Shown: positions 1 through 6,557 of the stretch, piece by piece
Numbering within the stretch: position 1 is the stretch's first letter
Layout of the letters: every line of letters begins with the position of its first letter
NCBI GenBank assembly: GCA_016927635.1
Contig: JAFGMJ010000240.1
Span: forward strand, 1 to 8,123
Direction: 5' to 3'
Source of the DNA: Actinomycetota bacterium
GTDB lineage: Bacteria; Actinomycetota; Humimicrobiia; Humimicrobiales; Humimicrobiaceae
DNA: 8,123 nt
Made by a program: the position numbers and the translations under genes
The notes under the pieces: generated by a model
Told to the model about the DNA's origin: nothing
The model's database searches: none
What the model saw: only the letters and a program-made list of their open reading frames with translations

Positions 1-12
1 AATTAAAATGGA

Positions 13-1224
13 TCACTTTATAAGATAAACATCAATATAGTCTTCTTTGTTTATTATACTTTTATCTTCATTAAGAATTGCCAGTCCGTCTGCTTCTGCC
101 ATTGAAGATAATACTCCTGAGCCCTGTATGCCTGTTGAGTTGAAATATTTCATTCCATCGATTTCTTCAAGTGAAACTCTTACAAAATCTGTCCTGCCTG
201 ATTCATGAGTATATTCCCGTGAAGCCTTTGCCGCCATTATATCTTTAAAATACTTTGTATCCCCCATTATCCGTTTTATAAGCGGCCTGGCATACATCTC
301 AAAGCAAACCATTACCGATGCGGGGTTTCCCGGCAAAGCGAATATAAATTTCTCCTCAAAAGTCAAAAATGCAAGAGATTTTCCCGGATGCTGGTTTACA
401 CGCCAGAATATAAACTCTGCTCCAATATCAGCAAGTATTTCTCTTACATAGTCATTATCTCCTACTGAAACGCCACCGCTTATAAGGAGCATGTCGCAAT
501 TCTTCAGGGCTTCTGAGACTTTCTCCTTTATAAGATTTTTACTGTCGCCTACAATACCGTACATTTTACAGTATGAGCCTGTTTCAATAACCTGGGCGCA
601 AAGGGAATAGCTGTTACAGTCCCGGACCAGGCTTTCTTTTAATTCTTCATTTATATTTATAAGCTCATCTCCATTTGAAATAATGCCTACTGTTGGCGGC
701 CTGAATATTTCTATTTCAATAATGCCTGCAGCAGCCATTACAGCTATATCGGCAGGATATATTTTTTTTCCGGCCCTAAGCATGACGTCTCCTTTTTTTA
801 TATCCTCCCCTCTAGTGCGAATATTTTCTCCCTGGCCGCATTCTTTAAAAATCAGCACGTCTTTTCCTTCTTTTAAGGTGTCCTCCCGCATTACCACACA
901 ATCACAGCCTTCAGGCACAGGAGCCCCTGTCACTATCTGTACGGCAAAGCCTGATTCTATAGCAATTTGGGGTATTTTCCCTGCAGATATATTGTCCTTT
1001 AAAAGCTTTAATTTAACCGGGTAATTCCTGTCTGCGCCTATTATGTCAACATATTTTACCGCAAATCCATCTGCTGTAGAATTGTCAAATGACGGTATAA
1101 AATCATTTGCTACAATATCAGAAGCGATTATCCTGCCAAGACTTTCAAGTATGGGCACTTTTACGGTCTTTAAATACACCTGGCACTCAAGGACTTTTTC
1201 CTGGGCTTCTTTAAATGAAAGCAT
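13..1224 (-). CDS. moeA: Molybdopterin molybdenumtransferase MoeA
   Basis: 403 aa, full length for MoeA. It inserts molybdate (or tungstate) into adenylylated molybdopterin in the cytoplasm, the last step that makes active cofactor. Visible motifs in order: DNSTADGFAV (47-56) with conserved D52, IVTGAPVPEGCDCVV (97-111), RTRGEDIKKG (136-145), ISNGDEL (182-188) with E187, SGGVSVGDNDY (249-259) with D258, HPGKSLAF (279-286) with K282, and LPGNPAS (297-303). The final region (about 330-403) is the usual beta-barrel domain IV. I chose the ATG at 1224 because GGAG lies about 7 nt upstream and the N-terminus MLSFKEAQEKVL matches the family opening. It stands 128 nt after folBK and may have its own promoter, but its function links it to the MobB-like gene upstream. 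Its TGA lies 12 nt from the window edge. Confidence 0.97.
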   Translation of the reverse strand: MLSFKEAQEKVLECQVYLKTVKVPILESLGRIIASDIVANDFIPSFDNSTADGFAVKYVDIIGADRNYPVKLKLLKDNISAGKIPQIAIESGFAVQIVTGAPVPEGCDCVVMREDTLKEGKDVLIFKECGQGENIRTRGEDIKKGDVMLRAGKKIYPADIAVMAAAGIIEIEIFRPPTVGIISNGDELININEELKESLVRDCNSYSLCAQVIETGSYCKMYGIVGDSKNLIKEKVSEALKNCDMLLISGGVSVGDNDYVREILADIGAEFIFWRVNQHPGKSLAFLTFEEKFIFALPGNPASVMVCFEMYARPLIKRIMGDTKYFKDIMAAKASREYTHESGRTDFVRVSLEEIDGMKYFNSTGIQGSGVLSSMAEADGLAILNEDKSIINKEDYIDVYLIK

Positions 1225-1263
1225 CCCTTTTCTCCATAATAATATAAATATTTAAAAAACATG

Positions 1264-1285
1264 AAAAACGCTTTTATTAAAATGC
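1264..1285 (-). terminator. Weak possible intrinsic terminator before moeA
   Basis: Read on the minus strand, a short hairpin GC-A-TTTTA/TAAAA-A-GC (1285 to 1270, one mismatch, essentially no loop as drawn) is followed by G and five T. The form is terminator-like but the stem is short and AT-rich, so I hold it only as a possibility for partial termination between folBK and moeA. Confidence 0.25.
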
Positions 1286-1287
1286 CG

Positions 1288-1313
1288 CCTTTTTAATTTA
1301 ACAATTTAAAAGG
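1288..1313. repeat. Inverted repeat, 10 of 11 pairs, loop of 4
   Basis: On the plus strand CCTTTTTAATT and AATTTAAAAGG pair around a TAAC loop, with one T-T mismatch. It is immediately adjacent to the palindrome at 1314-1340. The CC/GG ends make it the most stable of the three hairpins here, but no T-run follows in the direction of transcription. Confidence 0.45.
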
Positions 1314-1340
1314 ATTCTGTTAATTTTAAAATTATAGAAT
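1314..1340. repeat. AT-rich imperfect palindrome with perfect 14-bp core
   Basis: The core TAATTTTAAAATTA (1321-1334) is a perfect palindrome. It is flanked by ATTCT on the left (1314-1318) and AGAAT on the right (1336-1340), which also pair, with a 2-nt/1-nt internal offset. It begins about 12 nt after the folBK stop in the direction of transcription. It could be a hairpin or an operator-like site. The lack of G/C makes an efficient intrinsic terminator unlikely. Confidence 0.5.
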
Positions 1341-1352
1341 GATTTTTTAATT

Positions 1353-2300
1353 TTACCATTCTTTTAATTTTAAAACTTTTTGTTCTTTTGGAAGGTCCTG
1401 TAAAAGTTCTGATATTTTTTTGCCATTTACAACAAGATCAGGCTCTATTTCGTTAAAAGGCTCAAGTACAAATTTTCTCTCAGGCATGCCGGGATGAGGC
1501 AGCGTGAGTATGTCTGAGGTTATATTCTGCCCGTCATAGTATAAAAGGTCAAGGTCTATTATTCTTGGCCCATACCTTGGGCCGAATGCTTTCCTGCCCA
1601 TACTGTGTTCTATGGATTTTAAAAATCCGAGAAACTCAAATGCGCTGTAATTATTATAATTACCCGATCTGTTAAAACATATTGAACCCTTAAGGACAAT
1701 ATTGTAAAAATTATTTTGTTTTACGACATACATGGGCTCGCTTTCATATATTGAAGATACTTTCGCTATTTTGATATTTTTTCTGTATGTGAGCATGCGC
1801 ATGGCATCCCTTAAGTTTTTTTCCCTGTCGTTAAGATTTGACCCGAGGCATAGATAAAATATTACATCTGTAAATAAAACATTTCTGAAATCCTTCCCAA
1901 CTGCAGATATATTATAGTTTTTATTTTTATGCCTTTTTAGTAACACCTCCACGCCAACAGATTTAATATCTTCTTTTATTGGGGGATTTGTTTTTTCAAC
2001 TCTGACTTTTACTTTAAAAACCATGGGAAAACATTCTATTATATTTGAAGCAATGACTTCACACAGTGTTTCCAGAAGGTCATATTTATTTTTTCGATTG
2101 ATTTCTTTTACAAGGGATATGACTTCCGAATAATTTACAGTGGCTGAAATGTCATCATCAAGCCCGGCATCGTTTTTAAAAGTGTTTTTAGCAAGAGATA
2201 GCGAAATATTAAAGAGGAAGTGCTGGCCTTCTTTTTTTTCCTCGGGTTTTACGCCATGATAGCCGTAAAGCTTTAGGTCTTTTATAATTATTTCAAACAT
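1353..2300 (-). CDS. folK: Bifunctional dihydroneopterin aldolase / 6-hydroxymethyl-dihydropterin pyrophosphokinase (FolB-FolK)
   Basis: 315 aa, two folate enzymes in one chain. Residues 1-122 are FolB: GYHGVKPEEKKEGQ with catalytic-type E21, NYSEV (Y57), LLETLCE with pterin-binding E77, and VEKTNPPI with K103. It cleaves dihydroneopterin to 6-hydroxymethyl-dihydropterin and glycolaldehyde. Residues about 147-315 are FolK: CLGSNLNDRE (151-160), SSIYESEP, the NNFYN stretch, EHSMGRK (231-237), PRYGPRIIDLDLL with Mg-binding D249 and D251, and LPHPGMPERKFVLEP (267-281). It pyrophosphorylates that product with ATP. A basic linker (about 123-146) joins the halves, so the fusion is genuine and lets one enzyme feed the next. 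No Shine-Dalgarno is visible before the ATG; it starts 24 nt after the kinase gene and may rely on reinitiation. FolE and FolP are not in the window. Confidence 0.95.
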   Translation of the reverse strand: MFEIIIKDLKLYGYHGVKPEEKKEGQHFLFNISLSLAKNTFKNDAGLDDDISATVNYSEVISLVKEINRKNKYDLLETLCEVIASNIIECFPMVFKVKVRVEKTNPPIKEDIKSVGVEVLLKRHKNKNYNISAVGKDFRNVLFTDVIFYLCLGSNLNDREKNLRDAMRMLTYRKNIKIAKVSSIYESEPMYVVKQNNFYNIVLKGSICFNRSGNYNNYSAFEFLGFLKSIEHSMGRKAFGPRYGPRIIDLDLLYYDGQNITSDILTLPHPGMPERKFVLEPFNEIEPDLVVNGKKISELLQDLPKEQKVLKLKEW

Positions 2301-2324
2301 ACTTTTTTATTATATACAAATCTA

Positions 2325-3092
2325 TTATTTTATTACAGTTTGCCTCATATGCTTTCTTCTTTTATGCATATCTTTAAATTCCAGCTCAATGCCTTTTTCT
2401 ACATTGTCAATACTTAGCCCCATTTCATCCGAGCACATTTTTTTTATAAGCCCGGATACAGATTTTTTCCATTCTGTAAAAGAGGGCTCGTATGTAAGAA
2501 AAAATGCAATAAACCTTGAAAAATCCTCCTCGGCCATACCCCGGCTGCAATCCTCAAAATCAATACGGAAAACTTCATTGTCTTTTAAAATAAAATTGCG
2601 GAAGTTTAAATCATTCAGTATGAATGATTTCCCTGTTGATATTACAGTCTGCCTGTTGAAATCATATATCCATTTAAGGGCGCCGGCTAAAAATGGATAA
2701 TCTTTTTTTAATATATAGCTTTTCTCAAGGGCTGTATTTAAATTTTTCATATCTTTTTCTGCAGAAATAATATAGTCCAGAAGAGTTATTTTTCCAAGAT
2801 GCTCCAAAATAATAAAATTGCGGCCTTTGTAATAAATTGATGGCGTTTTTATAGCTGTTTCTTTTAAAATATCATACCAGTAAGTCTCTTTTTTTAGCTT
2901 GTCCTGGTCTTTTACGCCTGCGTACTCTTTTAATACATATAGCTGCTTTTTGCCGTCTTTAAAAGTTATTTCAACTTCAAAAACATTATTTTTCCTGCTG
3001 AAAAGTTTTTTTCTTTTTTTTATGTGGCTGATGCCCTTTGCTTTTTTAAAATCCTGGCTGATAAACTCAGAATTGGTTTTGTCTTCCTGCAT
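2325..3092 (-). CDS. Protein-kinase-fold phosphotransferase (APH/BUD32/WaaP-like), unknown substrate
   Basis: 255 aa, no signal or membrane segment, so cytoplasmic. I do not recognise the exact family, but a small kinase-like fold is visible: LYVLKEY with K55 as the ATP-binding lysine, E69 as candidate helix-C glutamate, IILEHLG (94-100) as hinge, catalytic loop LNDLNFRNFIL with D161 and N166, and RIDFEDC (176-182) with metal-binding D178. The usual His of the HGD loop is replaced (L159-N160-D161), yet the catalytic Asp and Asn remain, so it is probably active. The C-terminus is helical and basic (KDMHKRRKHMR). AGGA lies about 7 nt before its ATG. It follows the MobB-like gene by 62 nt and precedes folBK by 24 nt, so it may act on a cofactor, a small molecule or a protein of this pathway. 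The neighbourhood gives no firm substrate. Confidence 0.75.
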   Translation of the reverse strand: MQEDKTNSEFISQDFKKAKGISHIKKRKKLFSRKNNVFEVEITFKDGKKQLYVLKEYAGVKDQDKLKKETYWYDILKETAIKTPSIYYKGRNFIILEHLGKITLLDYIISAEKDMKNLNTALEKSYILKKDYPFLAGALKWIYDFNRQTVISTGKSFILNDLNFRNFILKDNEVFRIDFEDCSRGMAEEDFSRFIAFFLTYEPSFTEWKKSVSGLIKKMCSDEMGLSIDNVEKGIELEFKDMHKRRKHMRQTVIK

Positions 3093-3154
3093 TTTAGTCC
3101 TGGCTTAAAAAATAATAAAATCTTTAATATTAAGAATCAAATCAAAACTTCAGA

Positions 3155-3919
3155 TCATCTGTTGATGGTCAATTCGATTTTCCTGCCGTCTTTACCGCCT
3201 TTGAGGTTTCCGACAATTGCAATTAACGTATCTTTTAATATGTCCTGCACAAAGTTGACTATTTTTATATGTTTTCCGTCAACTGACAATGTTACCGCTG
3301 CTTCTGAAAGTTTGCAGTCTTCTCTTGAAGAAAGGCCTTTTAAAATTCTTTCAGAAAGCCCCCTGCAGCCATATCCGCACAGGTTACAGCAATCTGGTGG
3401 AAAATCCGGAAGCAGCTCAAAAACTTTATCCACAATTATATCGGCCAGCAATTCAAAATTTTGCACTGAGTTTATAACAGGAAGCTGCTCAAAATCTTTA
3501 AGGCAGTATTTATTTGCAGCAACTCCGGAAATTGCAAAAACCCTTCCAAAATATTCTTCTTTTTTATGCTGTTCAATTTCTTTTATATCATTTACACATA
3601 AAATCACCGGCATATTATAATCTGTGACCCCTTCCATGAGCACATAATCCTGGTTATAAAATGACAATATCTTTTCAACCGGTAATTTTGAAGGAAAAAG
3701 AATATCTGTTTCATTATAACCCCTGGCAGTTACAGGAGCTGCACCTGCAGCTTTATGCCTGTATGTATTTGTTCCTTCAGTGTCGATGGCAAAATTCTCA
3801 TAATGTATCTCTTTTACTGAGCCTACTGAAAACTGCCTTCTGTTCAGTTCTTTTATTATATTTTCAATTGTGGTTGTCTTGCCTGATTTTGTTATGCCCA
3901 CAACAGATAAAACTTTCAT
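3155..3919 (-). CDS. mobB: MobB-type P-loop GTPase fused to cysteine-rich Fe-S-like domain
   Basis: 254 aa. The N-terminal part (about 1-165) is a MobB-like P-loop domain: GITKSGKTT (8-16) followed by TTIENIIKEL, then SVKEIHYENFAIDTEGT containing the family's 'H..f.iD..GtDt.r' pattern, and VLMEGVTDYNMP (93-104) like the 'EGfk....P' stretch. MobB binds GTP and assists guanylylation or delivery of molybdopterin cofactor in the cytoplasm. Beyond the normal MobB length is a cysteine cluster, C177, C178, C181, C185 and C202, inside CCNLCGYGCRG. It resembles the CxxCGYxxC...C 4Fe-4S motif of RnfB-type domains. A final segment (about 206-254) contains FVQDILKDTLIAIVGNLKGG. I have seen similar tails on extended MobB proteins but cannot name the domain. 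Its ATG overlaps the ecfT stop, tying it to the transporter operon. MobB identity is confident; metal binding by the tail is inferred. Confidence 0.85.
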   Translation of the reverse strand: MKVLSVVGITKSGKTTTIENIIKELNRRQFSVGSVKEIHYENFAIDTEGTNTYRHKAAGAAPVTARGYNETDILFPSKLPVEKILSFYNQDYVLMEGVTDYNMPVILCVNDIKEIEQHKKEEYFGRVFAISGVAANKYCLKDFEQLPVINSVQNFELLADIIVDKVFELLPDFPPDCCNLCGYGCRGLSERILKGLSSREDCKLSEAAVTLSVDGKHIKIVNFVQDILKDTLIAIVGNLKGGKDGRKIELTINR

Positions 3920-4680
3920 AATATCCTCCCAGGAAAACCAAATAAATAATATGATATAAAAACAGCAACTGTAAATATAAATAAAAATATAAGAAATATA
4001 TAATCCCTGGCAGCAAGCTTTAAAATAAGGTAGCTTGTACGCTTCGGGTATGCCCTGAAAGCTCTTGTTTCCATGGCAATCGATAGTTTTTGCGCCTTAT
4101 CGACAGCCCCGGCTATAACAGGCGTGATTATATATGAATAAACTTTAAGCCTTTTTTTAAAAGGTATTTTTTTAATATCCAGCCCCCTGAGTTGTATTGC
4201 CGTCAGTATATCTGAAAACTCTTCTTTCAGAATAGGTAAAAACCTTATTGCCACCGAAACCATAAAAGCTATCTCATAGGGTATTTTTAGCTGTACAATT
4301 CCCTGGACAACTTCCCTGTAGCTGGAACTGGCCACAATTGTTGCAGTAAAAATTATAATAGACATTCTCAGGAGAAACTCCGCTCCCTTTAAAAGGCCTC
4401 CTGCAGAAATTATGGAAAAACTGCCCACTGCAATAAGCTGGCTGCCGGATTTTATAAAAATGCTCTGCAGAACAACTATTGCAAAGAAAATATACCATAA
4501 TCTTCTGGTTGCTCTTAACGTTTTTTTAAAATTTCCATAAAAAAGAAAAGATAGCAGCACAGATAAAAAAAGTATAAAACACAGCACATATACATGCTGT
4601 ATGAATACTGCTATTGTTGAAAGTGCAGCAGCTATTGCAAGTTTGGTCCTGACATCAAAATCATTCAATACGGTCTTCAA
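3916..4680 (-). CDS. ecfT: ECF transporter transmembrane protein EcfT
   Basis: 254 aa, typical EcfT length. Hydrophobic segments lie at about 13-48, 60-78, 85-118, 135-150 (shorter) and 226-247, so it is a polytopic inner-membrane protein. The two short basic motifs by which EcfT coupling helices grip the ATPase pair are recognisable: LRG (164-166, in AIQLRGLD) and TRA (205-207, in AMETRAFRA). The N-terminal DVRTKL also fits the family's 'DpRtKl' opening. It joins EcfA1/EcfA2 to a substrate-binding S component, which is not in this window. The start codon is TTG, with AGGGG about 8 nt upstream; it overlaps ecfA2 by 20 nt. Its TGA overlaps the ATG of the mobB-like gene (ATGA), so the ribosome probably passes straight on. 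Confidence 0.92.
   Translation of the reverse strand: MKTVLNDFDVRTKLAIAAALSTIAVFIQHVYVLCFILFLSVLLSFLFYGNFKKTLRATRRLWYIFFAIVVLQSIFIKSGSQLIAVGSFSIISAGGLLKGAEFLLRMSIIIFTATIVASSSYREVVQGIVQLKIPYEIAFMVSVAIRFLPILKEEFSDILTAIQLRGLDIKKIPFKKRLKVYSYIITPVIAGAVDKAQKLSIAMETRAFRAYPKRTSYLILKLAARDYIFLIFLFIFTVAVFISYYLFGFPGRIL
3925..3930 (-). promoter_or_regulatory. Strong Shine-Dalgarno of the mobB-like gene
   Basis: On the minus strand GGGAGG lies 5 nt before the ATG at 3919. It is embedded in the last codons of ecfT (encoding the C-terminal GRIL). Together with the ATGA stop/start overlap it fixes this start and suggests coupled but efficient initiation of the MobB-like protein. Confidence 0.7.
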
Positions 4681-5350
4681 TTATAACGCCCCTGTCCATT
4701 TTTAAAATCCTGCCGCCAAAATTCTTGATAAACTCATAATCATGAGTAAAAACTGTAATGCCAGCCCCCATGTTCATCAATTCTTTTAAAACTGCGGCAA
4801 GTACCTGCTTCCTTAAAATATCTAGGCCGGTTGTGGGTTCGTCAAGGATTAAATAATGGGGTTTATTCAATAGAATTCCCGCCAGGGCAAGCCTCTGCTT
4901 CTGGCCGTAGCTTAAGCTGAATGTACTGCTGAATTTTTTATCCTCCATATGCAAAAGGGCAAGTACCCTGTCTACCTCTGATTCTATATAATCCTTATCA
5001 TAATCTTTTAAAGTCATAATAAAGGAGAGCTCTTCAAATACTGTTGCAGCAAATATCTGGAACGCGGGATTCTGGAAAAGATAGCCCACCTTTGAGCCAA
5101 TATGGCCAAGACTCATTTTGGAAATATCATTGCCGTCTATAAATATGTTTCCTGATGAAGGTTTCAGAATACCCACAAGCAGTTTCCCGATTGTTGTCTT
5201 GCCGCTTCCGTTTGGGCCCATTATTGAACAGAACTGGCCGGTTTTAAGCTCAATATCAAGGCAGTTTATAAAAGGCTTGCCGGGATTATAAGTAAAGCAG
5301 ATTTTTTCAGCTTTTATATAGCTCAAGTATGTCCCCCTTAAAATGCCCAT
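4661..5350 (-). CDS. ecfA2: ECF transporter ATP-binding protein EcfA2
   Basis: 229 aa from the ATG at 5350. ABC ATPase motifs: Walker A GPNGSGKT (45-52), Q-loop FQNP with Q93, signature LSYGQKQR (146-153), Walker B YLILDEP with D170 and E171, D-loop TTGLD, switch H203. The signature has Tyr where LSGGQ has Gly, a variant I associate with CbiO-like ATPases and compatible with function. It is the second ATPase of the ECF module, partnering EcfA1 and contacting EcfT. The start is ambiguous. The ATG at 5350 (GGAAG about 6 nt upstream) gives a 44-nt overlap with ecfA1. A TTG at 5326, preceded by AAGGGGG with 6 nt spacing, gives a 221-aa protein starting near SYIKAEKI, closer to typical EcfA2 N-termini, with a 20-nt overlap. 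Either way the pair is translationally coupled. Confidence 0.92.
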   Translation of the reverse strand: MGILRGTYLSYIKAEKICFTYNPGKPFINCLDIELKTGQFCSIMGPNGSGKTTIGKLLVGILKPSSGNIFIDGNDISKMSLGHIGSKVGYLFQNPAFQIFAATVFEELSFIMTLKDYDKDYIESEVDRVLALLHMEDKKFSSTFSLSYGQKQRLALAGILLNKPHYLILDEPTTGLDILRKQVLAAVLKELMNMGAGITVFTHDYEFIKNFGGRILKMDRGVIIEDRIE

Positions 5351-6020
5351 CTATTTCTTCCAGGCGGCCTTCATGCATAAAAAACACCCTGTCTGATATG
5401 TCCAGGTTACGAGTATCATGTTCGACTGTAATAATTGTTTTACCCTTTTCTTTTAATGTCTTAATAGTATCCTTTATTCTTTCTTTACTTTCGTAATCAA
5501 GATAAGCAGTGCTCTCGTCAAAAATAATTATCTCAGGGTCAAGCGCAAGCACAGAAGCAATTGCTATGAGCTGTTTTTCGCCACCGGAAAGGTTTTGTGG
5601 GTGTGCGTAACGGTATTTTTGCATACCTGTGATTTCCAGGCTTTGGTCTATGCGCATTCCTATTTCGGTTCGCGCAAGGCAGAGGTTTTCAGGCCCGAAT
5701 GCTATCTCGTCTTCAACTGTGGGGGAAAAAAGCTGTGTGTCGCAATCCTGGAATATTATGCCCACATATTTTGAAATTGATGGAAGGCTTTTTCCTGAAA
5801 CCGGTTCGCCAAATACAAGTACCTGTCCTCTGAGGCATCCCTGATAAATGTGGGGTATTATACCTGAGATGCAATAACAAAAAGTGCTTTTGCCGCAACC
5901 GCTAAGCCCAAGAACAGAAATTATCTCACCTCTGGCAATACTGATGTTTATGCCACTTATAATGTCTCTGTCACTGTCATCGTATTTAAAATACAGGCCT
6001 GAAATTTCAACTGCGTTCAT
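5307..6020 (-). CDS. ecfA1: ECF transporter ATP-binding protein EcfA1
   Basis: 237-aa ABC ATPase, the usual length for an energy-coupling factor ATPase. Visible motifs: Walker A GCGKST (41-46), Q-loop FQD with Q91, signature LSGGEKQ (144-150), Walker B IIIFDES with D168 and E169, D-loop STAYLD (170-175) and switch H201. All catalytic residues are intact. It should pair with the next gene product as a heterodimer that hydrolyses ATP in the cytoplasm and drives the EcfT/S-component complex that imports vitamins or metal ions. The assignment to A1 rather than A2 rests on the usual A1-A2-T gene order. No clear Shine-Dalgarno precedes the ATG (the upstream bases are AT-rich), so its translation may depend on reading of the preceding gene, whose stop is 9 nt away. 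It is distinguished from general ABC ATPases by the adjacent second ATPase and EcfT. Confidence 0.93.
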   Translation of the reverse strand: MNAVEISGLYFKYDDSDRDIISGINISIARGEIISVLGLSGCGKSTFCYCISGIIPHIYQGCLRGQVLVFGEPVSGKSLPSISKYVGIIFQDCDTQLFSPTVEDEIAFGPENLCLARTEIGMRIDQSLEITGMQKYRYAHPQNLSGGEKQLIAIASVLALDPEIIIFDESTAYLDYESKERIKDTIKTLKEKGKTIITVEHDTRNLDISDRVFFMHEGRLEEIDGHFKGDILELYKS

Positions 6021-6029
6021 TTCATTATA

Positions 6030-6554
6030 TTATTTTAGCTCCAGCTCAATAACAAATTTGCACCATCTCTGGCTGAAAGCATCTTTTTTGACTATTATCT
6101 GGTAAGGTCCATTGCCTCCGCTGCTCTTACTTCCAAGCGGCTTTCCATCCCTTTTTATTGCAATATATATGTTGCCCTCATCAGCCACTTCCGAAGAGTC
6201 ATATGCTACAATATAACCGTCAATAGCTTTTGCTGTTAAGGTCTGGTAATCTTCAATATTTATTTTAAGCGATTTAAATAAATCATTAAGTAAAACGCCG
6301 CTGTACTGGTGCTCTTCCGCTTCAGAATCGCTTGTGTCAAGATTTGCATTAAAATCTATGGGGCCCATGCTTTCTATGGCCTGCATATCTATGCTGCCAA
6401 GAAGTCTATCTGCAGATTTTACTAGTATTATTGCCTCCTCTTCAAGCATCTTTTTCTCATTTAAATTACCTGCATTTAAAAATGCAAATACTGCTACAAC
6501 TGCGGCAAGGAATACGCTCACTGAAACTATTATAATGATATTTCTCTTTTTCAT
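6030..6554 (-). CDS. Membrane-anchored protein with sulfite-oxidase/molybdopterin-binding-like domain
   Basis: 174 aa. MKKRN is followed by a single hydrophobic segment (about 5-27) with no lipobox cysteine, so I read it as an N-terminal anchor with an extracytoplasmic domain. Residues about 44-174 follow the pattern I know from the Oxidored_molyb (sulfite oxidase) fold: YSGVLLNDLF (84-93) like 'Y.GVPLRDLL', then DGY (112-114), and at the end GPYQII (149-154) and QRWCKFVIELEL (162-173), like the family's 'RWVK.v..IEV' ending. The conserved cofactor-ligating cysteine motif of true sulfite oxidases is absent; the only cysteine is C165 beside the RW. It is therefore more likely a binding or structural protein than an oxidoreductase. 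It lies 3 nt after the phosphatase gene and 9 nt before ecfA1, with GGAG about 10 nt before its ATG. It could be an accessory ligand-capture protein of the transporter. Family call is by pattern only, moderate confidence. Confidence 0.75.
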   Translation of the reverse strand: MKKRNIIIIVSVSVFLAAVVAVFAFLNAGNLNEKKMLEEEAIILVKSADRLLGSIDMQAIESMGPIDFNANLDTSDSEAEEHQYSGVLLNDLFKSLKINIEDYQTLTAKAIDGYIVAYDSSEVADEGNIYIAIKRDGKPLGSKSSGGNGPYQIIVKKDAFSQRWCKFVIELELK

Positions 6555-6557
6555 AAA

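Larger units (their letters stand above)
1225..1352. other. 128-nt AT-rich intergenic region between folBK and moeA
   Basis: The only sizeable gap in the window. It contains three consecutive inverted repeats (1314-1340, 1288-1313, 1270-1285), listed separately, and ends with GGAG about 7 nt before the moeA ATG. I see no convincing -35/-10 pair: TATATT-like strings occur but lie too close to the start codon. It may hold a weak terminator after folBK and a promoter for moeA, or simply be transcribed through. Confidence 0.6.

Noticed and set aside
683..1024. Plus-strand open frame inside moeA
   Set aside because: It is antisense to conserved MoeA motifs, with no recognisable protein features or credible ribosome site.
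1225..1260. Promoter for moeA using TATATT-like strings
   Set aside because: The candidate -10 would lie within about 20 nt of the ATG with no suitable -35; the AT-rich background makes such strings common.
3124..3133. TTAATATTAA palindrome in the mobB-kinase gap as operator or terminator
   Set aside because: At 10 bp of pure A/T it is expected by chance in such DNA, and no T-run or GC stem accompanies it.
3149..3170. GATCATC/GATGGTC hairpin at the mobB stop as terminator
   Set aside because: On the transcribed strand one pair becomes a C-A mismatch, and no T-tract follows; it also overlaps the last codons of the gene.
3024..3620. 198-codon open frame on the plus strand
   Set aside because: It lies antisense to the kinase start and the MobB-like gene, both of which carry clear motifs. 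Its translation shows low-complexity Ser/Leu/Phe runs and no domain.
4274..4498. Second minus-strand frame inside ecfT
   Set aside because: It is fully contained in ecfT, with Cys- and Asn-rich composition typical of an out-of-frame reading.
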